Of a stretch of DNA of 64,000 nt, positions 13,201 to 22,087 are shown in pieces. The notes under the pieces are model-generated. The model was not told the origin of the DNA. It ran no database searches and saw only the letters and a list, made by a program, of their open reading frames with translations. The first letter of the stretch is position 1, and every line of letters starts with the position of its first letter. The stretch comes from Hyalella azteca. Lineage: Eukaryota > Arthropoda > Malacostraca > Amphipoda > Hyalellidae. The stretch spans positions 120,702 through 184,701 of the forward strand of contig NW_025944951.1 in the NCBI RefSeq assembly GCF_000764305.2. Direction: 5' to 3'. The position numbers and the translations under genes were made by a program.

Positions 13201-13498
13201 CCCATGACTCACTTTTCTATGCCCGCAGCTACCCATGACCCACTTTTCTATGCCCGCAGCTACCCATGACTCACTTCCTTATGCCCGCAGCTACCCGATG
13301 CCCAACGGGGAGACGTTCTTCCTCAAGTTCGTGGCCGACGCCACGGGGTACAAAGTCGAGTCCCCCTTCCTGCCCCAAGTGCCAGCTTTTCCCCACCCAA
13401 TCCCCCCGCACTCGCTCAGGCAAATCGAGCGAGCTGAGCGAGAGCGAGCTGAGGCCGCTAGGCGTCGAGCTGAGCAGAGCGGTGAATATAGGAACTGA
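7270..13498 (+). CDS. RR-1 cuticle protein, gene 1 (3 exons, 138 aa)
   Basis: Structural protein of the exoskeleton: RR-1 proteins are secreted and bind chitin, typically in flexible cuticle. Coding exons 7270-7278, 11335-11534 and 13291-13498 join in frame to 138 aa. Residues 1-19 (MKMLLVAVLAGIVCSSVAD) form a signal peptide. The mature part has the RR hallmarks FSFDFKTENG, then GIISYPMPNGETFFLKFVAD, ATGYKVESPFLP and a proline-rich PHPIPP step. The C-terminus (RAERERAEAARRRAEQ) is an alanine/arginine-rich helix. Intron 1 (phase 0) follows codon 3 and is 4 kb long; intron 2 (phase 2) splits a serine codon. The start is chosen because ATG-AAG-ATG with a GTGAGT donor matches the usual tiny first exon of cuticle genes. 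No convincing TATA box was found. All major arrays between 7.4 and 13.3 kb lie in its introns. Confidence 0.88.
7441..7735. repeat. (AAT)n-type low-complexity tract in intron 1
   Basis: Impure runs of AATAATAAT and related A/T words over almost 300 bp, with scattered G and C substitutions. Confidence 0.85.
7856..8220. repeat. 21-bp minisatellite, about 17 copies (intron 1)
   Basis: Units near CTTAGTGCAAAAATTGTTGG with point variants. The length is a multiple of three, so it is open on the minus strand as a serine/isoleucine/phenylalanine-rich frame that I do not consider a gene. Looser echoes (TTTGTGCAAAAA) continue to about 8560. Confidence 0.92.
8884..9020. repeat. 33-bp minisatellite, about 4 copies (intron 1)
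   Basis: Copies of AGGCCGTTGAAGTCTCCCAG followed by GATCATTACCTAC, the last ones diverged. Confidence 0.88.
9240..9330. other. G+C-rich hairpin-like segment in intron 1
   Basis: CGGGGGGTCTCGCCCCCTGC followed by CCCCCACCCCTACATGGGGG can fold on itself in a region that is otherwise A+T-rich. Such G-run/C-run blocks often mark ends of DNA transposons, but no partner terminus is visible. The remaining intron from 9480 to 10480 shows no gene. Confidence 0.4.
10636..11310. repeat. 48-bp minisatellite, about 14 copies (end of intron 1)
   Basis: Units contain GTTCTCTAGTGCCCAGATGG, TTGTTCCTAGCCCCTGCATC and ACCGCCCT; right-hand copies are shortened. The array ends about 25 bp before the exon 2 acceptor of cuticle gene 1. 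Because 48 is a multiple of three, both strands show long repetitive open frames, which I treat as artefacts. Every unit holds pyrimidine-rich stretches ending in CTAG or CCAG. Confidence 0.95.
11335..11534 (+). CDS. Cuticle gene 1 exon 2
   Basis: Acceptor TTTGTTCACAG ends at 11334; donor GTGGGC starts at 11535. The exon encodes the rest of the signal peptide and the first half of the RR-1 domain, ending in phase 2 (ATC ATC AG). Confidence 0.88.
11670..12082. repeat. Diverged tandem pair ending in (CAGA)n (intron 2)
   Basis: Two related blocks share GCAAAATTTCA, an AGTGTGT word and a poly-T/A section. The second ends in a GACAGACAGACAGACA tail at 12058-12081. A tail of this kind after a conserved 3' block suggests the 3' end of a non-LTR element or SINE. 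The family is not identified. Confidence 0.5.
12797..13290. repeat. 31-bp array built from the exon 3 splice acceptor
   Basis: About 16 copies of a unit CTACCCATGACTCAC followed by TTTTCTATGCCCGCAG. The last copy is the genuine acceptor of cuticle gene 1 exon 3: ATGCCCGCAG at 13281-13290, then CTACCCGATG in the exon. Each upstream unit therefore repeats the pyrimidine-rich tract, the AG and about the first six exon bases. Splicing to a standard upstream copy would give AG-C TAC CCA TGA, an immediate in-frame stop. Confidence 0.93.
13291..13498 (+). CDS. Cuticle gene 1 exon 3
   Basis: Encodes the second half of the RR-1 motif (MPNGETFFLKFVADATGYKV), the PFPHPIPP-like step and the charged alanine-rich tail, ending in TGA at 13496-13498. 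The frame is the only one continuing exon 2 (phase 2). Confidence 0.88.
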
Positions 13499-14138
13499 AT
13501 ATAGCGCTGTAATTAGGACATGAAATACGATGCAGCGTATTGAAATATATGAAGAAGAGTAGAGAGATATAGGAGAGATAGAATGGGTTTAGGGAGGAAA
13601 TAGCAAATAGGAATATATAGGATATATATTGCGAGAGATAGGATATCCAGTAGCTAGGGAGAAACTATGGAACTATCGCTATATAGGGGAATATATAGGA
13701 TATCTATCGGAGAGATATATAGCTAGGGAAGGAGTAGGAGATGATGGATGAAGAAATAAGGAGATGAGATAGAGATAGGTGGATGAAGGATATTTTTAGA
13801 TCTGCGCATCTGTTATAATTGTGGGAGGAACTAAGCCTGTTTAATTGCAGTGAATGTTCAGTGGTTGTGAGCTGAACGAAAGTTTATTTGATTATAAATA
13901 TTGAAAATAAGTTTATTATCAAGCTGTTTCCTGGAAACGTTCTTTCAAAAATTTGAATTAAAAGACAATCAATTTTAATTTACTGCTATTGTAAAATATC
14001 CCTTACGACGAAGATTTTTCAAAGAATTGTATGGCAATTTTAGGATGTTAGAATATGTGTGGAAATTTGTTACATTTTTGTCAAATGTTTCTGTTTTAGG
14101 ATAAAAATTGCGTATTGAGCTGGTGAGCTTCTTTACAT

Positions 14139-14144
14139 AATAAA
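14139..14144 (+). terminator. Possible polyadenylation signal, cuticle gene 1
   Basis: AATAAA about 640 bp after the stop codon. It is the first exact hexamer noticed downstream on this strand; no cleavage site can be shown. Confidence 0.35.
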
Positions 14145-14401
14145 TAATCTCTATAAAATTTTTGTTTGATTTACTTTTTCCGTGGTGGTTATACCTCGTC
14201 AGACTAAAGAATTAGGTTGATGGAGAAACTACTTGTGGAGTTAGAAATTACATAATTAGAATTAGACATAATTAATAATTAATAATTAATCAATTAATTA
14301 ATTAATTAATAATTAATAATAATTATTAGACTACATAATTAGAAGCAGGCTTGCTCGTGATGGATAATACCTGCATATTAATATTTACAAGCCTGTTACC
14401 T

Positions 14402-14685
14402 CGCAGCATGTTAGCATGTATCATATTAACATGAATCATGTCAGCATGAGTCATATTAGCATGAATCATGTCAGCATGAATCATGTCAGCATGAATCGTA
14501 TTAGCATGAATCATGTCAGCATGAATCATGTCAGCATGAATCGTATTAGCATGAATCATGTCAGCATGACATGTCAGCATGAGTCATATTAGCATGAATC
14601 ATGTCAGCATGTATCATATTAACATGAATCATGTCAGCATGAGTCATATTAGCATGAATCATGTAAGCATGAATCATGTCAGATA
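14402..14685. repeat. 15-16-bp minisatellite, about 18 copies
   Basis: Units ATGAATCATGTCAGC with variants ATGAGTCATATTAGC arranged in a higher-order pattern. Confidence 0.92.
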
Positions 14686-14889
14686 AAAATTAAATGCGGA
14701 TCTATTATTGATGTACGTCGAGGGTTTTAATTTTCATGAGAATTAAAGTTTATGCTATGGAACAAAATTTACACATGATCAAATAAAAAAATACATTTAA
14801 ACTCTTTAATGTAACTCTACCTTCACCAACCTCCATTTTACAATGTCTCGAACTGCTAAACTAAACTTGTATTGCCTGGTGATACCCCG

Positions 14890-15075
14890 ATATGAATGGC
14901 CTCCTTATATATATGAAGCCCCTTATATATATCAATATATCACTGGCCCCCTTATATAAATATATCAAGCCCCTTATATATCACTAGGCACTAGCCCCCT
15001 TATATATATCAAGCCTCTGATATACGTACATATATGAATAGTCCCCTATATATGTATATAAAGCCCCTTATACAT
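14890..15075. repeat. CCCCTTATATATAT-type irregular repeats
   Basis: About eight irregular copies of AAGCCCCTTATATATATCA. Spacing varies, and TA runs dominate. Confidence 0.75.
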
Positions 15076-15409
15076 ATGAACAATAATTATTAATCACACT
15101 CGATGTGTCATTGATTGATGAAATAATTTCGTTATCAACAATCTCTAAAAAAATTACCATGCTGTCTCGACCGTAATTTCTGAAGTGATTGATTAGGAGA
15201 TAAAATGACACAACTTTTATAATTTTGTTTCCTTTCCATATTATTACTCACGTCATGAATTGAATTATATTGTATATATATATTTTTGGAAATTGGTAGA
15301 TGTGAATTCTATTTAGAGGAGAAATAAAAAGTTGAGAAAAGTGGAAGTGTGTTCCATGTACAATAGGAAATGTAGGTTTATACGAGTCCTTCATCACTTG
15401 TATACATTA

Positions 15410-15500
15410 GTTTTACTCTTATAGAATAGAAGTGTCGGCGTTGAAGAAATAGGCCCATGGCCTGTTGCCGATTCTTGAACTTTTCGTGACTTGATTCACA
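15410..15500 (-). mobile_element. SINE-like element copy (AATCGGCGACAGGCC family)
   Basis: On the minus strand it reads GTCACGAAAAGTTCAAGAATC, then GGCAACAGGCC, ATGGGCCTAT, GCCGACACTTCTATTCTAT. The same phrase order occurs at 30150, 31903, 34552 and 47765, and parts of it in the tRNA-headed SINE at 61812-62050. It ends in a simple repeat, as SINEs and LINEs do. Confidence 0.6.
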
Positions 15501-15558
15501 AGGGATCCGACCTTTGGAACCCGATCTTTCCATAGCTGACGATTGACTGAGATAGCTG

Positions 15559-15684
15559 CTGGACTTATTGCCTGGTCCGTAATTTGCTGGGCATTTTAAG
15601 ACTGAACATATACTCCTGCATAGCTTCGTCTGGACTTATTGCCTGGTCCGTAATTTGCTGGGCATTTTAAGACTGAACATATAT
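15559..15684. repeat. 71-bp spaced tandem duplication
   Basis: CTGGACTTATTGCCTGGTCC through GACTGAACATAT occurs twice, essentially identical, starting at 15559 and 15630. Confidence 0.92.
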
Positions 15685-15689
15685 AAGTT

Positions 15690-16256
15690 ATTAACTGGAT
15701 TCTAAAATTGCAATAATTATCTTTAGGCACTATTATGCAGCGCCAGAGTAAGCTGCTTGTTGTTAATAGGCCTAAACGATAAGAGACAAGCCAAAAATAC
15801 AACAATCATTTCAAAAATCGAAATACTTGCGTGAATTATTCTTATTCATTTGAAAGGGATTACATCGTTCATTTTATCCTCTGTTCCAGCATTCAAGCAT
15901 TCAAGTTAATTTCACCTTAATCTATGGCTACAATAACCAATAATTGTCTATTTTTTTGGGACAGAACGAGTAGCGAAGGCTAAATTAGGCTTCATTTCCG
16001 TCAGCGATCGTGACAGCTCTGAGGCCATGTTTCAAAAAATTCATCTTATCAGTATAGCTGAAATCTTATTTTCAGTATTGCTATACCGCTAAAGTGATCT
16101 AGTATCGTAGAGAGTTGGATCTGTCACACCAAACAATCGCAACGCGATTACCTGATATACCAACAGTGAATGACGTCACGATTTCATTGAACAGAAGCGC
16201 CGTTCATATCGCCGAACAGTAAAGGAGTGGTGGTGCTGTTGGGCGATCAGGTCGCG
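15690..16256. other. Intergenic, no gene seen
   Basis: Unique sequence of ordinary composition. No exon, RNA gene or repeat could be supported. Confidence 0.45.
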
Positions 16257-16259
16257 TTA

Positions 16260-17289
16260 AGGCCCGTTTACACTAGGGGCAACACACGAGAATAAAGTGC
16301 CTCAAAGCGCATGCAGAGGCGCTTTGCAGCCTCTGCATGCGCTTCTTGACCGATTGACGAGCTAGCGATTGACAGGGGCCATGCCTCATGCAACACAAGC
16401 GCGGCGCTTAGTAGATAGCTATTAAAGAATTGATATCACTTGTATGCTTAAATCGCAAATTAACTAAGAATTTAAATTGAAATAAAAATTTAAATCAAAT
16501 TGAAAATCTAAATTGATCAATTAAAGAAATTCAATTCGTTCTATGGTTTCAATGTATTAATTTATTATTCTAGATTCTACGAACTGACTATGGAGCTGGT
16601 CTCCGAAACGTTTTCTATAAAGATATGAATTTTTGTGGACTATTCTTTTTTTTAAATTCTTAGTTAGTAGATAGATGTCTGTGGTCTAGTAAGGTTGATT
16701 GTGTACGCTGGTCCGGCACTCCAAATGTCGACTAAGCACCACTCTCGTTTGGAGTCACTCTCTAGTAGAGAGCCTAATTGAACTTTATAGAGAACATGAA
16801 TGTCTATGGAGTGTTCGGTCAAAGGAGTCCAAAAATCGAAATACAAATGAAGTAAGTTATTTTTACATGACGTGCTTAGTTTATGTGATTTTAGCAACTC
16901 CTGGCAATTTATGCATTACCGTTTAGCGATTTCAAAGGATGATGTAATATCGGTACGAATATTGGAGCTTTTTATTTAAGAATAGACTATATTTTTTATA
17001 AACTGTATGTTTTTGAATGTGCTACTTCTCTAATTATGATGCCTATGCTGAGTTCTCGTTTACAAATGGCATAGTGCGCAGAATGGCGGACCGCAACACA
17101 CCCGAGAACAATGGCCCAAAGCTCAAATTCGGTGACTTCCATCGTCATTGACGTCTAGGTGGCAACTAGTGTTCAAAGCGCGCGGTCCCAAACAACCGAG
17201 TACAAAAGTAGTGTAAACGGTTGTGCGCGGTGAGGCACTGCAGCAAACGACTCAAAGCGCATGTCGTTGCCACTAGTGTAAACGGGCCT
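16260..17289. mobile_element. Non-autonomous PIF/Harbinger-type DNA transposon, 1030 bp
   Basis: The left end AGGCCCGTTTACACTAG (16260-16276) and the right end CTAGTGTAAACGGGCCT (17273-17289) are perfect 17-bp inverted repeats; inner bases GGGCAAC/GTTGCC and CTCAAAGCGCATG continue the relation. The flanks are TTA on both sides (16257-16259 and 17290-17292), the 3-bp target-site duplication expected of PIF/Harbinger elements. No transposase frame is present, so it must have been moved by an enzyme encoded elsewhere. The ends are intact. Confidence 0.85.
16306..16343. other. Perfect 15-bp stem hairpin inside the Harbinger element
   Basis: AGCGCATGCAGAGGC, an 8-base loop, then GCCTCTGCATGCGCT. 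A subterminal hairpin near one end is a plausible transposase-binding or cruciform site. Confidence 0.8.
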
Positions 17290-17331
17290 TTACTGTGACA
17301 CAACAGAGGAAATGTAACAGAGTTCTTCCCA

Positions 17332-17412
17332 TAACAGAGCTTTTCCCCACAATGGCGCGGTGTAGCAGAGTTAGCGCTAACAGAGCTTTTCCCCACAATG
17401 GCGCGGTGTAGA
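17332..17412. repeat. Tandem duplication, 2 copies
   Basis: TAACAGAGCTTTTCCCCACA followed by ATGGCGCGGTGTAG is present twice with a 10-base spacer, just outside the Harbinger element. Confidence 0.9.
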
Positions 17413-18246
17413 AGCTTAAATATCCAGTCGGTTGCGGTGCAGCGTGCTGAGGGAGTTGACAGAGGTCGTCTTGTTCAAGGAAATAATTGTTTCTTACACA
17501 TCAAATAAGGTGGCTGGAAAAATGGAATTGGGGTTTATTTTCAGATAAATAGCTCAGCCATCTGCTGTTCCCGAAATATAATCGTTTGAAAAGTCTCGTC
17601 TGAATAAATGTAAAAATCTGGTTTAAATCTATCATAAATCATTTCCCATGGTATTGAATAGTTTACCATAGAAAGTTTTCTGCAAGTAACTTTTGCTCGC
17701 TAAGAAAACGCTACCAGCAGCAACTGCGCTTTCAGGTTTGACTACTGCATAGGAATCAATAATGTAACTGAATTTAAATGAATGTCTAATTAAATGTTCT
17801 CGTGTTGAAATATGCCAGTTCATTACTAACTAAAAAGACTTTCTTGAATTTTTGTACATGTTTTACGTCTCTCTGAAAAATAAATCCATTAAGAAAACTG
17901 TTGCCAACGATCGCTGCCGTCTACCGCATCCAGTTGAGAGTCAGCATTTAACGATTTAGTTTTTTCTGAAGGCTACGTTGTGGCAAAAATTACAAATCAA
18001 TAATAGAAACTGACAGTGTGATTTTGATGGAGAACTGTAAAGATTTAAGTTTTCGAATAGATTTTTAATATTTTTATCCTGACATGAATTGAAGCGATCT
18101 ATGATCTGCATATAGCGAGCACTCTGAACGTCATGACAACGTCAATGATTTATTTGTATGATCAGCGTAGAAAATATATTATCGTCGTAAAATATTTTTT
18201 TTATTTAAAATAGCAAACTTAGCACCTTGGGTCTCGCTAGATCATA
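17413..18246. other. Intergenic, no gene seen
   Basis: Unique A+T-rich DNA. No supported feature. Confidence 0.45.
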
Positions 18247-18364
18247 GCTGATGCGCGTGGCATGTTACCCTTCGTGGCTGTGGCATGCTACACTTTAGGA
18301 GCTGTGGCATGTTACCCTTCGTGGCTGTGGCATGCTACACTTTAGGAGCTATGGCATGTTACCC
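18247..18364. repeat. GGCATG-type minisatellite, left block
   Basis: Units of about 25 bp containing GTGGCATGTTACCCTTCGTG and GTGGCATGCTACACTTTAGG. The block is cut off by an adapter at 18365; a related block lies at 18718-18822. Confidence 0.85.
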
Positions 18365-18402
18365 CTGTCTCTTATACACATCTAGATGTGTATAAGAGAC
18401 AG
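18365..18402. other. Nextera mate-pair junction adapter (assembly artefact)
   Basis: The same perfect 38-bp palindrome as at 2683 interrupts a minisatellite. The right flank is unrelated unique sequence, so continuity here is doubtful. Confidence 0.97.
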
Positions 18403-18717
18403 TAGTAGTTTATTCAGTACCTCATTCTTGGTTTGCATCTAAGCTATACCTAGCTTACTCTTCAATATCCACCCTAGGCTATACCTAACCATCTGAGCTG
18501 TCTATTAGTTGTCTTGACCATTGTTCGGTTACTTCGGTACATCTAGAACCTTGCCACTTGCTAAATTGTGTGTTTATGGACGATACATAATTCAGTCTAC
18601 TGGTATTTGCTGCTGTTTCATTTTACTCCATCAACCACTGTAGTTACAAGGTTGCCAGAGACGCATAAAGTGGGTCCTTCTGACCCCACCCGCATCCACG
18701 CGCCGGCAACACTACCC

Positions 18718-18822
18718 TTCATGCTGTGGCATACTACCCTCCAGGACTGTGGCATGCTACGTTCCAGGACTGTGGCATACTACCCTCCAGGGCTGTGGCA
18801 TGCTACCCTCCAGGGCAGTCAC
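18718..18822. repeat. GGCATG-type minisatellite, right block
   Basis: About five copies of CTGTGGCATACTACCCTCCA plus GGA. It shares CTGTGGCATGCTAC with the array at 18247-18364, so the two blocks are probably parts of one array. The segment to 19400 holds no gene I can support. Confidence 0.85.
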
Positions 18823-19404
18823 TTCATTGTTTGAATAATTGACTGGCTCCTAATTTATTAGGTAGGCTCATAATTAATTTATACTCGACTTTGTTATTCA
18901 GTTCTCTGGCTATCCCGGAAGAGTTTGAAGTAATTATTCTAAAATATAAAACCATCACAAGTTAATAAGAAATTCAACGTATAAACACAAAGAATCATAT
19001 TAAACAAAATTCAACGCTATATCGATAAACTTAATTAAACCTAATTAAACTCGTCGATCAAGTTAAATAGCAACCCTTCTCCTGCCTATAACAAAGCAAA
19101 ATCAACCAATAAACTATTGAGACGCGCAGATTGATATCGCAAAATATTTATTTATTCACATCAAAGTTTAAATAAATGATCATTGCATTTTATGCAGAGG
19201 TGAATACTAGTTCTGCAAACGGGAAAAAAACAGGCAGGAAGAATTCAAAGATTCTGAGCAAGTACACGTCTGTATGATAAGATCATACTTTTTTCTTGTG
19301 TATCCAAGCTCTAAATGCTGTACATGAAAGGCATTACAACAAATTCCTGTATATTTTTATTTGAACACTAAAGCTGTAATCCAGACCTACTTGTTGGTGT
19401 GAAT

Positions 19405-19790
19405 TTTTCTATCATTTAATTGCTCTTTCTTTAAATTTTTTATCATCCAATTGTTCTATCGCTTATTTGCTCTAGAGTTTTATCGCTCTATCATTTAATT
19501 GCCCTATCGCGTGATTGCCCCCATCGTTTAATTGCCTTATCGCGTAATTGTTTTTTTTTAATTTCTCATCATACAATGGTTTTATCGCTTATTTTTATCG
19601 CTCAATCTTGAAATTGTCTTATCGCTTAATTGCCCTATCGTTTAATTGTCATATCTTTTAATTACCCTATCCTGTAATTGCCCTATCGTGTAATCGCCTT
19701 ATCGTGTAATTGCCTTATCGTTAAATTGCTCTATCGTTTAATTGCTCTATCATTGAATGGTTCGATCGTATAATTGTTCTAAGTTTTAAA
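19405..19790. repeat. 16-18-bp irregular minisatellite
   Basis: More than 20 loose copies of TAATTGCCCTATCGTTTAAT. Confidence 0.88.
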
Positions 19791-20535
19791 AGTTTCCCAC
19801 GTGGCGGGGATGCATCGCTTGACTGCCACGCCCCAGCCGATCAGAGGCCGCCACCATCCCAGGGGCGCTGTGATCGCCTTCAGATTACGTCTTTACTGCC
19901 CAGAACTGGCGCACTTCTTGCTCTGGTCTGCCTACCTGAAGTGCCAGTGTGTGGTTTTTGCAATGTTATTCCTACCAGAACTTTCTTGCAGATGAAGGTG
20001 AACAAGAACATGGTAAGGTAGGGGAAAAAGGTCACTTCGTCGATATTGTACCTAAGTCTTGTGATAAAAAGATTATAGTAATTCTATATAACGGTGGAGG
20101 CTCAAGTGTCGGAGGGCGAATTTAATTTTTTAAGTTTCACTACTCGAAACTTAACGGCTTTTACTTATCTCTGACCAATCATAAATACTTCAAATTAGTC
20201 TTATATCTGACCAGTTCTTACCAGTCATTACGACTACTTATTGATCAGGAAAGTCAGTTTTCCTAAAAAAGGCTGGTAAATAATGAAAAGATTAATTCGT
20301 TTAAAATATGTATTTAGTAATTGTCAAGGGTTAAATAATATTGTTTTAATACTATGCACAGAGTTATTAATAAAAACATAAAAAGATTTAAATGGTTACA
20401 AAACTTAACATTACTGCTGGAATAAATAACTATTAGGTTAAGGTAATTTTTGCAGTCAGCGACTCGAAAATGCGATCGTATTTTTTAAATGATCGATCTG
20501 CGATCGCAATACAAAATCTGCCGATGAGAAGGGTT

Positions 20536-21112
20536 CGCATGTTGTTTGAAAGTGTTGAAAGGATCACATGTTGTTTGAAAGTGTTGAAGGGGTCACATGT
20601 TGTTTGAAAGTGTTGAAGGGATCGCATGTTGTTTGAAAGTGTTGAAAGGATCGCATGTTGTTTGAAAGTGTTGAAGGGATCACATGTTGTTTGAAAGTGT
20701 TGAAGGGATCGCATGTTGTTTGAAAGTGTTGAAGGGATAGCATGTTGTTTGAAAGTGTTGAAGGGATCGCTTGTTGTTTGAAAGTGTTGGAGAGATCACA
20801 TGTTGTTTGAAAGTGTTGAAGGGATCACATGTTGTTTGAAAGTGTTGAAGGGACCACATGTTGTTTGAAAGTGTTGAAGGGACCACATGTTGTTTGAAAG
20901 TATTGAAGGGATCGCATTTTGTTTGAAAGTGTTGAAGGGACCACATGTTATTTGAAAGTCTTGAAAGGATCGCATATTGTTTGAAAGTGTTGAAGGGATC
21001 GCATATTGTTTGAATGTTTGAAAGTGTTGAAGGGATCGCATGTTGTTTGAAAGTGTTGAAGGGATCGCATGTTGTTTGAAAGTGTTGAAGAGATCGTATG
21101 TTGTTTGAAAGT
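20536..21112. repeat. 30-bp minisatellite, about 19 copies
   Basis: Units ATGTTGTTTGAAAGTGTTGA plus AGGGATCGC. Two reading frames on the minus strand stay open because 30 is a multiple of three; they show no protein family. Confidence 0.95.
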
Positions 21113-21562
21113 AGTCTGCTATCAACCAGCATCTCATGATTGTAACTAATTTATCGCAACATGCAGAAAACTTCTGCGAGTTTGGCATGTTTACAGATCT
21201 CATTATTCTACATTTCATTTATTTCATTCTTTATTCTGATAAATGATTAAATAAAGCAGTAGAATATGAACCTTTAGGAACCGTTAACTTTGGATTTAAA
21301 ATTTATCGATGCAAAGTGAGTTGACATTTCAGAATATTTTTAATATTAAATTGCACTCCAAAATCAATTTTATCCAAAAAATGAAACACAATTCGGAACG
21401 TTCTTTACATTCTCAGTCGTAATAACTTACGATTCTTATGAGGAAGGATTTATTGAACTTGAATGTTGGGCTAGCTTTTGGAGTTTTGTTCGTAGATATG
21501 CATCAACCGGTTAGTCCAACGTCATGGTGGGCACATAACTTTGTACGCTTCAATTATTATAT

Positions 21563-21895
21563 GGCCCTTCAATTATCCTATTGATTCCTCTATTATTGTA
21601 TGACTGCTTCAATTATCCTATTGTATCCTCAATTATTTTATTACATCCTGATTAATCCTTTTCATTACTCAATTATTGTATGACTGCTTCAATTATCTTA
21701 TCGCATCCTCAATTATCTTATTACCTCATCAATTATCCTATTATCTCCTAAATTATTGCATTTCCTTCTCAATTAACCTATACTTCTTTATATGACCGCC
21801 TCAATTATCTTATCGCATCCTCAATTATCTTATTACCTCCTCGATTATCCTATTATCACCTAAATCATTGCATTTCCTTCACAATTAACCAATTG
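21563..21895. repeat. 20-bp irregular array next to the cuticle gene 2 stop codon
   Basis: Loose copies of CTCAATTATCCTATTGCCTC run up to within 10 bp of the last coding exon of cuticle gene 2 and so would form its 3' untranslated region. No exon sequence is clearly included. Confidence 0.85.
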
Positions 21896-21903
21896 CCTCC
21901 TCG

Positions 21904-22087
21904 CTATGCGTTTGCCCTCGCAGCCTCAGCGTCTTCCCTCGCTGCCTTCTCGATCTGGTCGAGCACGAACTGAGGGATGGGGTGAGGGAAGGCTACAGGC
22001 ACTGGCAGGTAGGAAGACTCGGGCTGAAAACCGTTCTTGTCCGCCACATACTTCAGCTCGAACAGGTTGCCGTCGGGCAGCGTGAAC
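21904..22087 (-). CDS. Cuticle gene 2 exon 3
   Basis: Acceptor CCTGGTGACAG, then GTTCACGCTG; stop TAG at 21904-21906. Encodes the second half of RR-1 and the C-terminal helix, completing the phase 2 codon of exon 2. Confidence 0.92.

Noticed and set aside
16664..16926. Open frames inside the Harbinger element
   Set aside because: Too short and without any transposase or Myb-like motif.
19992..20012. Possible micro-exon ATGAAGGTGAACAAGAACAT plus G before a GTAAGG donor, like the cuticle first exons
   Set aside because: No compatible second exon with signal peptide or RR domain follows on the plus strand in the window.
20433..21218. Minus-strand frames of 93-150 codons
   Set aside because: Repeat-derived from the 30-bp array with two frames equally open.
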